Part shown: one piece after another, positions 22,021 to 34,900 of the stretch
Numbering within the stretch: position 1 is the stretch's first letter
Layout of the letters: each line of letters opens with the position of its first letter
Assembly: GCF_004027225.2 (NCBI RefSeq)
Contig: NC_044282.2
Location: 67,319,787-67,383,786, forward strand
DNA length: 64,000 bases
Direction of reading: 5' to 3'
DNA from: Strigops habroptila
Lineage: Eukaryota > Chordata > Aves > Psittaciformes > Psittacidae
Program-made: the position numbers and the translations under genes
Notes under the pieces: generated by a model
The model's database searches: none
Told to the model about the DNA's origin: nothing
What the model saw: only the letters and a program-made list of their open reading frames with translations

Positions 22021-25000
22021 ACGTGCTTTCTGTGTGTTACCTTCCACCTGTTTTTGCCTGGAACCAGCAGGTGAGGAGCAGGATGAGTTTACATGGGGTT
22101 TTTAATTTTCCTCAATGGTCTTTTGAGCTTGGGGGTGTCTTTTTTCTGGGGAGTGTTACCATCTCTGTGTGTTCTCTTCTGTTGGTTTTACTCAGTCCTG
22201 GTTTCGAGGGAGGCAACTCTGGCTGTGAGCAACTTTGTGTTCAGTGTTGGTTCTTATTATTCATGATACTTTTGGTGGTTTTATGCCAGGTTTTGTCCAT
22301 CATTCTCTTATTCTGGGTGGTGTTAGGAAGGTCGCTTTGGAAGCTGCAGTGATCCCTGTCTCATCAGGGGTTTGGGGGCTTTTCCTGGCAACATGGGTGA
22401 GGGTGCAGTCTGTAGAGTGTAAGAGGGAAGAGGAACTTTTGTGAGTCTGAGGGAGTAGTGTCTGTCTTGTCTCAATCCTTCTTTCTTCTGCTTAATGGTG
22501 AGAGTTTTTTCAGCACAGGTGATATTGAATGTTTGGAATGGGGTAGCCCAAGCAGCCAGCAAGTGGTCACTGCCCTGCTGACACAGGGAGAGAGGGAGAA
22601 TGCGGACATCAGAAGTGTTGACTAAGTGCCTAGGTGCCCAAGTGATGAAAGCTGAAGCATATGTTGCTATGCATTGGAGGCATGGGAATACTGGGAATAC
22701 CTGCATGTGCCTGTCACCAAGGTGGCTGGTGCAAGCTGGTGCAGTTTTCAGTGTTGTAGGCGTGATGCTGTGCTGCAGAGGCAGCAGCTGGAGGGTGCTG
22801 TTGCCACAGGAAAGTCTTCCAGGCTCAATGAAGCACAGTTAGGTCTGAGCTCCTGAGTCAGTCCTCAGAGAAGTTTCGTGTCATGTTGTGAGCCACCCTG
22901 GCCTGGGTTCTTGCAGGTTGTCATCCTTTGTTAGAGGGACAATGGTTGGAGTTTCTTTTCCTGCTATTGCTTTATTAAAATACATACTTCATTTTCTCAG
23001 TGCCTTTAGCTGAGAATAACTGCTTTTTCTTCTCTTAATCCTCTCTTAGTTGTTCAGGATCACCATGTTAGTTTCCAGCTACACCTGTATTTTGTTTTTT
23101 AGAGAGCTAGTGTGAAGGGGCAGAGACTGGATTTACCTTTATTTATCCCTGGAGGAGCTGCTGCAAAAGGAAACAAGCCTATGGTTTTGGAGCTGTGCCA
23201 GAAGGGGCTGTTTCTCCTTGTTGACAGAGACGTGCCTTCCTTCCAGCTTGTGGTATGCTTTCGTTGTTTAAGCATGGTTTTTGCAAGCAGAGCACTGGAT
23301 AGGTGCAGTCCATATTCCATTCCCTCACTAAATGTTGTCATTTGGTGTAGGTGTGAAAGTGTTTCTGCAGGGAGGGGCTGGACAGGAGGCAGCTAACAGA
23401 GACCGACACAAGGGAGGACCTATCTCTGGAGCAGGTCCGTGCTCCCTAGCCTAACTTTTGTGGGTGCAATAAAAGCCTTTCTGTTCTTTTTATTTCCTGC
23501 ACAACTTAAGCTATAGGGAGCATGTGGTATGGCCCCCTCCCTCGGCTGCTGTGGTTGGACCATGGCCCACCTGCTTCCCCCTGCCTGAGGCCACTGAGGT
23601 CAGGGCCTGTCCCTACAGCATACTTCTGCACCTAAAGAGAGTTAAGTGATTTTAAGAGTCTTTCAAATTCTCCATGCAAGCACAGTTATGGGTGGCACGC
23701 AGGCCCTGGCAGATGGAGGGGGGCCTGTCACTACCAAGACAGAATGAGTTCTGTGGAGACAAAAATGCTCCATGGGGTTTCTGTCCCCATGCAGGGCCCA
23801 TGGGCTTGTTGTCCTGGGCCCCTTGTTGCTGCAGCCCAGTTTAGGAGCAGACATTTGTCCCTGAAAGTGAAATCTGTGACCAGTGTCACAGTGTTTTGAG
23901 TTGGTGCAGACACAGGTGAAGGGCGATGTGGCTACGTGGATGCTCTTACCAGGGAACAGGGGACCATCTCCCTTCTTCGGTGGGAATACTCCTCTTTCTG
24001 GGGATCCCGCTCACAACAAATGCAGTTGAGGGCAAAGCACAGCTTTTTTTCCTGCCCTAACCAGTGGTTCAGCCTGAAACACTGCTTTGCTGATGGAAAG
24101 ACCTCAAAATGTCAAAATACAGCAGTGTTGTGGACCCCAAAACCTAAATCCACAGTAGGGGCTGTGGCAGCTGCTGGTTTACTTCCAGCAAAGGCTTACT
24201 ACCTTTGCAGGGACAGGGATGCAGTGGTGGCTGAGAACACTAGGAGGGCTGGACTAGAAGAGCTCTGTTGGAGCTCTCAATGGGTTTTTCTGAATTTTAA
24301 AGCATTATTTCTCCCATTTTTTGGTTGGTTCTATAGTGCTTGGTGGGGACTGAGCTTTTTTTTTTTTTTTTTGTAGTAATTCAGCCTGAGGCGGATTTCC
24401 AGGTGTGGAAAATTGTCAGCTATTTGGCTTTGTTGCACCAAGAAAAGTCTATAAAAATAAGTGGAAGGAGTATCAGGACACGCTAATATTGCTAGCTAAA
24501 CTCTTATAATTAGTACAGGTTTCAGAAGATAAATATGGGTGCACAGTTTTGGAAGAAACCATAAGATTTCAGGAGAAATTACAAGATTAAGCCTCTTGAT
24601 GATAAGATGATGCAATGCTCTAGTCCCTTAAATTTCTTTGGCAGGCTGGGAAACAAATGGATTTAGTACTTAGCCTATTCAAAATGTCATTTTGAAGAAT
24701 GATTTCAGTAATTGTTTTGCCTAACAGAGCAAATTATGAGATCCTTTCCAATGTGTATTTTTTAAGAGCAGCTAATGAGAAGAGGATTTGGGTACTTGAA
24801 TGGATTTGAATATCCTTTTGCCATTAAATTTAATTGGTCAGGCTGATAGTTTGTCTTTAGCAGAAATTGGAAAATTCACATTAGTCACTTGGGTAGGAAA
24901 ATTATCGCCAAGGAAAAATACAAAAAAATAATTCACAATGCTGATATTGACTCCATGTTTACTGTTTTATTAGCAGGATTTGCTGCTCACTTTAAATTCA

Positions 25001-25514
25001 CAAATAGACAAATTATTTACAAAAGCCATTTACTCCAAAAGTAGGCAATACCACATAGTTTAAAACAGGAAGCATTTGTCATCACAATAGAAAAAACTTG
25101 ATTTTAATACACAAAAGTTCATATCTTACGTGTAGTTTACATGAGTAGGTATTACTGCTACTGTCACCTGCTTTATCATGATGACCAGTTTAACACCTGT
25201 CCTTGAGTTGCAAGGACAAAATCAGAATAGTAAAAACAGCACTGAGGGAGGTAATGCAGAATTCATCTTGAGTTGTTGCCTCACATTTGACCAGACAATG
25301 AGCTACTCAGCCAGTGAGTAGCTTGCTGAAGCCTAGAGTCTGTCTCCATTGCTTGCAGAAAGACAGATTGTCTCAAGATCTCTGTGCTGTTTTGGCCCTA
25401 CTTGTACTTTATTTTGAAGGTGTACACAGAATTGGTAAGATATCTAGGCCTAGTTCAGCAGGGTGGATTTTTTTCCCACTAACACACTATAGATTTATAT
25501 AGGTCCCACTGAAA
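22021..25514. other. Non-coding stretch, no gene recognised
   Basis: Single-copy-looking sequence between the satellite edge and the first older CR1. Small open frames are present (for example 21981-22352 and 23936-24376 on the plus strand) but none shows a recognisable domain or splice structure. A 17-T homopolymer lies at 24356-24372. GC content falls towards the right as satellite gives way to AT-rich DNA. Confidence 0.6.
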
Positions 25515-25750
25515 AACAAGTTGAAACACATGAAATTCCATCTCAAGATTAGAAAACATTTTTTTACTGTGAGAGCTGTTGAACACTGAAGAATGTTCCA
25601 GGGAAGCTATGGAGTCCCCATCCCTAGAGTCAGTCAAAGCCCAACTGGACACAGTCCTGGGAAACCTGTTCTAGCTGACCCTGCTTGAGCAGAGGGGTGG
25701 ACTAGGCAATCTTTAGATGTTGTTCCCCACCTGTAAGGTTTTATGGTGGA
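25515..25750 (+). mobile_element. CR1 LINE 3' fragment, old copy
   Basis: Degraded CR1 3' end: TTTTTTTACTGTGAGAGCTG, GGAAGCTATGGAGTCCCCAT, CCTGTTCTAGCTGACCCTGC and GGACTAGGCAATCTTTAGAT appear in CR1 order on the plus strand. It is more divergent than the other two copies. It lies downstream of the prokineticin receptor stop codon, antisense to that gene. Confidence 0.82.
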
Positions 25751-26556
25751 TTCTCTGAACAGCTCAGTGGCTTGAGGCAGCAGAAGCTGGCCTTAGAATG
25801 CCTTGAGGTGAGAGAAGGGAACAGGTCCCTTCAATATGTAACTGTGCCATTTCCAAATACATAATAGAGTAACACTACATAAAACTACAGAGTGGAATAT
25901 TGATAAAACATTCTTAAACAAGGTATCACCGGAAGAAACTTGAGATTTTCACTAGACTGTGAAGCAGTATTTAGCTTTGTAGAGAATGTGCCTTTCATAA
26001 AAGCATGCTGCACATTGGACAATAGAAAGCTGGTGCTCTGTAGACTTCAAGGAGCGTCATCATGAGGGATAAACCAAGAGGCTAAAGAGTGACATGAAGC
26101 AAAATGGGCTTTTTTCGCCATCCTCCTTCTTGTGAGCAGAGGAAAAGGACACAAATAGCTTAAAGGTACAAATGATAAGCTAAAAGGGGTTAAGAGATTT
26201 CTCTTAAGAAGAAACAAAGCGATATCATTGCTAGGATCAGCAATTAACTCTTCCATCATTGTAACAGGCTTTAATGCATTCGACTTTTTTGTTGATCTTA
26301 AATTTTAAACAACTCTAAAGTGAGTGTCTACATCCCAGATATACAAATGACTGAACTGAAGAACAGCATCAGTCTGAGTTACAGAATTATACAGCAGTCC
26401 AGTGAAAAGAGTTCTGGTGGAAGTGCATACTAGGCTGCTTTTCAAGGGCTCTCACCAATGGTGGGTATTCCCACAAACAAGGGAGAAGCTTCTGAGGAGG
26501 CATTATTTCCTCTTTACCCCCTCTCCAAAATATGTGAGATTATAATGGAGGAAAAT
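25751..26556 (-). other. 3' flank and probable 3' UTR of the prokineticin receptor gene
   Basis: No gene is recognised. Reading the minus strand from the receptor stop codon, the first polyadenylation-like word is ATTAAA (plus-strand TTTAAT, 26270-26275), about 280 nt downstream. A canonical AATAAA appears only beyond the old CR1, near 25405. Which is used cannot be told from the sequence. Confidence 0.4.
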
Positions 26557-27253
26557 TTATTTCAGTTTTATGCAGTCTACTTCCTCTGTGACTGGCATTG
26601 CACTTGTTCTCAGGTCTAAATCTGTGCTAGATTTGCTTCCATTGTATGTTGATCTCCATCTGAGCAACATGATCTTCTTGAAATACTTCATAGTGTTATT
26701 TTTTACAGTTATAAAACACATGGTGTTTATCATGCTGTTACTCATAGCAATACATTCAACTATGTAAAAAGCAGTAAGATAATGCTTCTCTTTCACAAAG
26801 ATGGTGGGGAAAAAGTCACGGACAATTGTGAAGCCATAGAAAGGTGACCAGCAGAGAACATAGGCAGTCAGGATGCACATCAGTACCATAACAGTTTTTC
26901 TTCTGCATCGAAGCCTCTTTCTGATCTGTTCTGTCTGAAATCCTGGTACGGTTTTAAACCAAAGCTCTCGAGAGATCCTGGCATAACACAAAGTCATCGT
27001 AATCACAGGTGCAACAAACTCAATGCCGAAGATGAAAAGGAAGTATGATTTGTAGTACATCTGCTGGTCAACTGGCCAAATTTGACCACAGAAAATTTTC
27101 TCCTGGTTTTTCACTATAAATAACACTGTTTCAGTAGCAAAGTATGCAGATGGGATAGCTACAAGTATGGAGACGATCCAGACCAAGGCAATTAGGAAGG
27201 TTGCTGTTTGATAATTCATGCGTGGTTTCAGTGGGTGTACAATGGCCAGATAC
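26557..27253 (-). CDS. PROKR2: Prokineticin receptor, coding exon 2 (TM4 to C-terminus)
   Basis: Encodes residues 166 (last base of the codon) to 397 of a seven-helix receptor that, in its family, couples prokineticins to Gq and calcium at the plasma membrane. The acceptor is TTGTCTGTTCTAG just before 27253, and the first base completes the Arg of the DRY motif ([10 protein letters not shown]). Visible landmarks are TM4 Trp191, extracellular-loop Cys221 (partner of Cys141), TM5 Pro248, TM6 CWSP (300-303), NSMIN (338-342) in place of NPxxY, and a C-terminal tail ending EEVDCIKLK, typical of prokineticin receptors. No stops or frameshifts. Residues such as [12 protein letters not shown] and YFATETVLF favour PROKR2; FYIVEC and KKIMLL are PROKR1-like, so the paralogue call is moderate while the family call is near certain. 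Confidence 0.92.
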
Positions 27254-30200
27254 CTAGAACAGACAAACACAAAATGAAATCTGAAGACACTATTGGTCAA
27301 ATCACACCTCGGAATACAAAGTAGACAGAGTTAGGCAGGAGGAAGTTGCTGTCATTCTTGAGAGAAGGAAAGAGCCTGAGAAATTTGGCTGTGAGGAGAG
27401 TTAAGAAAATTTTCCAAAGTAGCAGCCAAGAGCCAAGTTCTTAAATCTAGGCAGAAACTCTGGAGTAAGTGGCTGAAGTTTAGGACAGGAGGTTACTTGG
27501 CAATCTGAAAACCTGAGCATACATTAGGGTGTCTGAGGGTAGCTTTAAGACCTCAGTCTTAAACTCACACCTGTTAACAAGATCAAACTAAAACAGTTGC
27601 AATTTTGTATCACGAACTTTTCCTTTTAACACAGGTCACATGTCTGGGAGTTGTAGAAAGGAAAAAGAGAGGTAATATGCCTATTACTGGCAAATATGTT
27701 TGCAGGACCTAGCACAATATGCAGGTGATGTTGTACCCAGGATGTGCAATGATATAGCATCAGGAAATTCTTTGCTGGAAATGAGAGTTTGAAATGTGAA
27801 ATGTGAATGTGAATTGCAATGTGAATTCCACCTAGTCAGGTACGGGTGAAAATACAAACATGTAGAAGCAGGAAAATGTTTTCCTGAGGCAGAGAACTAT
27901 TTATATATGCTTTTTTTTTTGTCAAGGAGGAAAGAGCTGAAGCTGATGCTAGTGGATGGTTACGGGTGAGTGTGTTTTCAAGCCACCAACAAATGATTGT
28001 GTATCATTTTTCTGCCCATGCAAATTTTTGTTTCATGTGCTGGAGGTGAATATTGCTAATTGTTCTTAAATATGCTGTGTTAAGTAATATGCCAAACCAT
28101 AAAACTTGAGTTAAGTATTTGCACTCCTTATACTGTAAAGCTGCAAGGTGTACTGCACTGCTTCACAAAGAAGTGAGGAGAAATGGAAGTACATTACTTG
28201 AAAGGTTCATCACTTGCCCTCAATTCAGTTAAAAGGGGGCTAGGACCAAATGGCATTCACTCTGGATTTTGGTTTGTTTGGGGTTTTTTTTGTTGGCGTT
28301 TGGGTGGATGATTTTTCAAGAAGCTATAGGTGTAGGAAGAACTTACATCAGCGTACACTCTCACAAAAAGATTAGGATATTTTTGCTAAAAGGAGATTTT
28401 TATCAGAGACCTTCCAGAGTTCCCACTACAATTGTATTTAACACAAAGGGTTTTTTCAAAACCTGGATTTTCTCATTCATTCAGAGGCTTTTCTATCTGT
28501 ATATAGTCTATAAATAGATAGCACCCACGGGATATATTCATTCGAAAGTAAATGGAAAGTCAGTGGTGCTTTTCATCAGCCAGATCTTACAAGCAGATGA
28601 ATTGTTCATCACTCTTAATAGGGCAGGCTAGATGTCAACGGGCAGCAGAATTAGTCAGCCTCATTGTGAGCTGATAAATGAATATTTTTAGATCAGGCTC
28701 TGTGGAAACAAGGTTGTGGGATAATACGAATGTATGCATTTGTAAGTATGAATATCCGCTCAGCAGAACATTTGGCTGGATGGGGTAAATCTCTACAAGA
28801 GAGTCAGGAGGGAGCTTTTTTGGTAGGTTTTCTGATTCTCATTGCTTACCACACTTGGGCTGTTACTGTGAAATGGTCCTGGAGCACATGAACTGAGCTC
28901 AGATGAAACTGCCTTGGAAGATGTGCTCCAAAAATGCACATAAAACACAGCATGTGCCCATGAGTGTTCAGCCCAGGGGACCCACTAAAGCTCCCCCCCC
29001 AAATATTACAGCATGAACACTGGACCCTTAGCACAAACTCTTGCTCTTCATATCCTCTCCTTTCACACTGCATTATTTTCTAGTGTAGTTGTGGCCTTAA
29101 GTATGCAAAATTCCTACTTTTAATGTGAATAGACATCAAGGAAGATGAAAGAGAGCTTGACCTGGGGGAAATCCTGTGGGACAGGTTTACCCTCTCTACA
29201 CAGGTGAGCCCTTCTAAATGGCATGGGAAGACTTTTGTTAGGAGCTTATTCTTGTTAGAAACTGAAGTCAACAACCTGCGTGACATAACCAACATGGAAT
29301 GGTTGATTTTTTAATGAGCAAGGTTTCTCTCTGTTTACCAAGTCAAAAGCTCAGAAAAAAAAACCTGCAGTGGAACCATAACAGTGTGTTCCTACAACAA
29401 ACTTCAGTGATTAATTATTTCCAGGATTGTTTTTAAAGATGCGTGGGGAGATATGCTAGAAATCTTCTGAGTTCTTAGTAGGCATAAGGGCTCAGTGACC
29501 CATGTTACTTTATCATTCTGGGATGCACTAGCAGAGCTTTCCAAGAAAATTTTTTAGAAGTTGAAGAAGATAAGTAACAGAAAATGGTAATGCATACATG
29601 ATAGTGGTTAGAAGCTTAGAAGCTTAACCCTGAGTCCTCAGCTGCTGTTCAAAGGTTATTTTGTTAGATGTTTGTTAAGGATTTGTTTCATAGGAGCTGA
29701 TTGTACTTTCTCCCACACCAGGACATCTCTGAACTTTCCCAGAGTCTTTCCATAGACTTCTTTTGACATCAATAACAGCTCAATCAGTTGCACAAAGGCT
29801 ATGCCTGTGTAACCATTAGCAGGGTTAACTGACCTGAGCCTTTTCGATCAGGTGCCAAAAACTATGAAATATTAGACTAGAGCGTAAAATGGCACATGAG
29901 AGAAATTGGGGGAAAAAGGGAAGGGAGGGGGGGAATCATACAGTGCATATATGCAGAGGGTATACAGAGATGTAGATTGTGTTTGTACACAATAAATAGT
30001 TTGTTGTGATGGCCTTTCCATAAAGAGTTTACTCTGCAGGTCTCTGGCTTTTTGTGATGGATGCAGGCACTGAGAGTCAGCTTCATGCTGACATAAGTCT
30101 GACACAGCTGACGCGGAGTCCACAGTGCATGAGGCTAAGAGAGCAGGAGTCATAAGAAAGAATACAGGTAAATTATATTGTTAAAATTCCTGGAGTGAGA

Positions 30201-31241
30201 GGCAGGCCATACCTCATATATACCTCATATATAGCCATACCTCAGGACTGCAGCATAAAACAGGTAGTACAGCAGGTGGATATCATTATGTTCTGCTTAT
30301 TCCAAGTCTGTAGGAAAATCTCTGCTAAGTTGGGTTGGTGGAGCATTTTATTATTTTCTGGACAGTGCCATAAATGACCTATGGGTCTTTTGTGGCTTGC
30401 CACAGTGTCATTCTCAGAAAGGTGTGTAAAGAGAGAGGACAATATGAGAGGAGAGTAATTTAATGGAGAGGAGAGTCCTGGCCACACTCACTGAGCATCC
30501 CCTGCTGGGATGGAGCGTCTAGCTAAGACCTCAGTACTATCAAATGGTTAATTTAATGATTGTTGGGGTTTTTTTTTCCTGTACAGCATGACAGGGAATA
30601 AGAACTCTATTTTGCAGGCTACACAGAAGTCTTATTTTTGACTCTTTCACACCAAAACAAAAGCTGTGAAAATACTGTAGAGGGAGAAGGAAATATCTAG
30701 TAAGGCAATAACCCTGTTGGAAACTCACCTTTCAAATTCTGTATCACCCATCAACTATTTCTCTTGCTGAGGAGTATTTACTTCACTGTTTAGAATCAAA
30801 ATAGCTGTATAGACCACTAGTGAAAGTTCCTTAGAGATGTGTGGTTTGGATCAGGATTATATAGTGCTGATGAACACCCTTTTCTCTGCATGTTTCTCAT
30901 TTGTCTCTTTCTTTCTCCTCTTTTCCTTATTTTATAAATCCTCTCCTACACTTGAATCAAACATATTTTTATGAAAAAAAAAAAAAAAAAATCGTGTTAA
31001 TAAGTCTGTCCTTTTCACCTGAAAAGTTAAATCAAGAAATTATACCGAGTTTTCTCTGGAGGAATGTCATGACCTCATGTGATTAAATTTTTATTAAATA
31101 AGACACCCAGGTCTGCATAGTACCTGCCTTGGCATCAGCAAATTCTGCAGAACAGCTCACCATGTTAAAACCCTAGAAATCTGGACAGCCAACCTTGGAA
31201 GTTCTGGCCATCTCCTTGTGTAATCTTAGCACCCCACTTAC
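27254..31241 (-). other. Intron of the prokineticin receptor gene (phase 2)
   Basis: Bounded by GTAAGT (minus strand; plus-strand ACTTAC, 31236-31241) and TTCTAG (plus-strand CTAGAA from 27254). It splits the Arg codon of the DRY motif as AG|G, matching the known position of the coding intron in prokineticin receptors. The 3,988 bp hold a short GTGAAT-type tandem (27791-27829), a CATATATACCT duplication (about 30210-30240) and an 18-A run (30974-30991). No other gene is seen. Confidence 0.9.
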
Positions 31242-31738
31242 CTGTCAACAGCAATAGCCAGGAGAGAATTAGTAGAAACATAGAGGGAGACAGTCCGTAG
31301 GTAGTTGACTGAGGCACAGAGGACGTGGCCATGCTCCCAGGACAGCTGCCGTACCACATAGTAGTCCATCTCGAAGGGACAGCACACGATGGCCACAATG
31401 AAGTCGGAGATGGCCAGGTTGGCAATCAGCAAGTTGGTGAGGTTTCGCAGCTTCTTGTAGCGGGCGAGAGCAGCAATGAAGATGAAGTTGCCGATGCCAC
31501 AGACCAGCATGATGCCAACCAGAGCCACCCCGATCACAATCTTAGCTGCAAAGAAGGTTCGAGTTTTGGTCATGTCATCTTCACTGTCCAGCGGCAGGTC
31601 ATAATCACTGTAACTGAAATTGAAAGGGAAGGAGAAGTTTCGCAAGGAGGTTAAATCCCCATCATGGAGATTGTAGATTGCAGCGAAGTTAGAGTTAACA
31701 GTAGCATTTGAGTTATGTTTAGCTCGCTCCATGGCCAT
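31242..31738 (-). CDS. PROKR2: Prokineticin receptor, coding exon 1 (N-terminus to TM3)
   Basis: Encodes residues 1-165 plus two bases of codon 166. The start chosen is ATG 31738 in a GCCATGG context; a second ATG two codons on (31732) has an equally good context. An upstream GTG frame is not a plausible start. The extracellular tail has three N-glycosylation sequons (Asn11, Asn34, Asn40) and the [14 protein letters not shown] segment. Next come TM1 (about 66-91, with CGIGN), TM2 ([11 protein letters not shown]), TM3 with Cys141 in HVLCASVNY, and the start of DRY (Asp165, Arg166). With exon 2 the product is 397 residues, close to the family's usual 384-393. The exon ends at a perfect GTAAGT donor. 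No disruption is seen, so the gene appears functional. Confidence 0.93.
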
Positions 31739-31900
31739 GGCTGTCTTGTTATGGCACACGTGGCTTGGCTGGCCCTTGGTTTCGTGTTGATATTACCCAG
31801 TGTGGCGGGGTACGACGCTGGCAGGCAAGAGACCTCATCCGAAGTTTCCTTCTGAGCAGTGAGTCACCTTGTGTTTGTCCCCATAAGATTATAGAGCAAC
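31739..31900 (-). other. 5' untranslated region with a candidate splice acceptor
   Basis: Upstream of the start codon on the minus strand, a pyrimidine-rich stretch ends TCTCTTGCCTGCCAG, which would put an exon start at about 31817. Prokineticin receptor genes usually have a non-coding first exon, so this is a reasonable acceptor for it. The first exon and promoter are not identified. Confidence 0.3.
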
Positions 31901-34900
31901 AGCCTCATTTATCTCTTTCTGTGGGAAGAAAAAGAGGAAAACATTTCCTGAGAGGAAATTACAGCAAAAATACTGTGCTGGAGGCAGAGCAATAGCCACC
32001 TTATTGCCCCACAGCTCTATTGTTGGCTGTGCCCAGTGGGAAGAAATACTCTGTGAAAGGATGCTTCTGTTATCATAAAATCCCTTGAGTTGTGTAATAC
32101 ACTGGTTGTTACACCCAGTATTTTTATTTATCAATGACGAAATTTTGTTTTTGGCACACAGTGAAATGATAATATAGGAGGAGTGTAAAATCCAGTTTAA
32201 ACCTCCACCAGAATTTAAGCCCACAGTGCTGTCATCCTTGTGCAAGGTAAAAAGGCTAAAATGAGATGGCACCTCAATTTGCTGAAACGTATCTGATGTG
32301 CCTTGTGGACAGAAGTTTTTGCTTTATTCTAGATGTGTCAATCAGAGCGTTGTGTTGGTGAGAATGAAAACAGGACTGATGTCCTGGCTTCTAAGTACAT
32401 TTCTTAATTAAGCAGGAGTTGCCAAGCCCCAAGAAAATAGTGAAGCCAGCATTTTCCTTTTGGCAGCCGTTAATTGAGTGGGGGAACCAAATTTCCAGCC
32501 AGCATAATCCATTATTGCTTCTCCCAAACCAGTGGAGCTCTGCCAATTTGTGTAGGCAAGATTTTGTCCTGTGAACCAGCTTATAGGGCTTTGCATCCAC
32601 AGACTCTTGAGGTGAAAGGGAATATCTTCCTTAAATAAGATGCTCTCCTGTGAATGGCACATTTGCCTTCCCAGCAAAGTGCCTTCAACTTTTAAAGACT
32701 GGGAGGAACAGGCTTCCCTCTTGGTACTGCTGCTTGTACCAAATATTAAAAATTGATTTATTTTCCACACTGATGTAAAAAAATCTAACCTACTCCCTAA
32801 TTTTGCCTCTCTAACAAAATGCTAGGAAGGCTGTCTTCTTGTGTCTTCCCATGCCACATCTAGAAATCCTCGCACCAAACTCCCAGCTGTCAGGGCAGTC
32901 CCACACCATCCTAGAAGAGAATCAGGGGACATTACCACTTCTCTGCATTGAGGCAGTAGGTCGTCAGGGTGTTGGATGCTATCAGACAGTGTCCAGCCTG
33001 GCTACAAAGGACAATCTACATAGCAGAACTGTTGCCCCCTTCTTTCCCTGGAACCACCCTCAGCCCTTGATGTACCAATACTTAATAAATTTCTGAGAGA
33101 AACTCTCTCATGGAACTTCTGTCTCCACATTGCTTTTCAAACTGAAGAGTTGCAGAACAACAGAAGAACAGAAAACCAAAGCCTGAAACTAAATAACAGT
33201 TCAAACAATTGACTGCTTTCCAAGCCATCCCCACAGCTGCCTGGAAATATGAATGTTCATTTAAGAGAAATACTAAATAAATACTTGGATGCAAAATCTG
33301 TATATTGGTCAAAGCAAGGCGTAGTATCTGTTCCAGACAGGTTTCCCTGCAAAATGCCAAAAGAGAGCTTTAAAATAGATACAGGCAACACAACCATCCA
33401 CAAACTGACATAACACAATCAGCTAACTGTACCTGCAATTGCTCTCATCTTCTTGGAGGTCTCAGGCACCATGGGGATAGCCTCCAGGTTTGTCCCCTGC
33501 AAGTGTGCTGGTGTCACAGGAGCAGAGAAGGGATCACTGAAAGCAGCCAGAGGGCTTTGCTGAATGATCATTTCTCTCCCAAGCAGGTTTGCCCTGCTGC
33601 TCAGGGGAGGATGGCTCCGCTGGCTCTGTGCATGCATCTAAAGCCTTTTCTCAGTGGGAGGCACCTTGAAGCTGTCCATGCATTTCTGATTTTAAAGAGG
33701 CAGTGCGATACGGAGACAATAGAGCACAGCCCTTTTTCACTCTGCTTTAAGCCCCCTGAATGCATCAATCTGGCGGAGTGGCTTTGTTACCAAGTCTGAG
33801 CATGGAAGGTTTAAAATCCCATTCTGCACTTGCTCTTTGACTTTTGTCTGTGCAGGGCAGCAGTTACATACACCTGATGTGGCACAGAAGCAAAACACAA
33901 ACCTCCCAGTGAAGAGGAGGGGGAGGAAGGAGAGTGAACTGCTTTCCCAGGGACCTTTCTCCATGTAGCTCTCCCTGGCTATTGTCTTCAAGACTGCAGC
34001 TGTTGTAGCTCCTGCAGAAGGAGGGTCAAACATTGAATAGCCATAAATCAGAGGACCGCTGACAGCTTTCCTTGCCCTCTCACAGGGAATTATGTAGAGT
34101 GGATGAGGGGCAGTGAATCCTTAAGGACTTGGTGTCCTTTGCTAATGCTGCCTCCTCATTGCTCTGAAGCACTTGCACCGCAGGGAGCAGTTCTCTTGCT
34201 TCCCAATTCTCCAGAAAGAAATGAAATGCATGGCAAATCCCTGTCCTCTTCTGCAAGTCCAGGCTTAATCACATAAGATGACATTTTCCAAGGCGCATAG
34301 TTGGGACACATTACATGGTCACCAGTGGATGAGACCATAGGATGCTGTAGAAGGTCATGAAGAGTGTAGCAGGTTTGCAGAAAACTTAAAATATGTGCCC
34401 TGTAATGCACACTCATGAGAGTCAACTTTCAGGAGCTACTGGACACTTAGCTCTGGAAGAAACAGATGAGGAAAGAAATCTGTTAATATGAAATATGTCT
34501 GGGGTAAAAGGGCCACTAATGTGACACTTCTTCTGGAAAGCTTGTGGAAGTCAGAGAGTCACCGCTATCTGGAGCCAGCAGACAGCATTTCACAGTGTAT
34601 ACTTTGCTTGGCTTTATTTTTAACAGTTGGTGTAATAGGTGAAAGCCATCAAGGGATTTTAATATCCTGAAAGGGTGCAACCAAATGAAAAATGAGGAAA
34701 TCAGATGCAGTCTACTTGTTGAGTTCCATCACAAAAAATGTAAATATAGTAAGTATAGGGAGAGGCAAAGTGAACTTAAAGCTTACATCAGCACCATGTG
34801 TAAAAGATCCCTAAAATGGGCCACATAAACCTTAAATGTCCCTTAAGAAAAGCTAGTACACTGAAGGGAGCCCTTGCAAGCTTTACATTAGGAACGTGCA

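Noticed and set aside
31739-31759. Upstream in-frame extension of the receptor to a GTG at 31759
   Set aside because: A GTG start is not expected in a vertebrate gene, and two ATGs with good context follow immediately.
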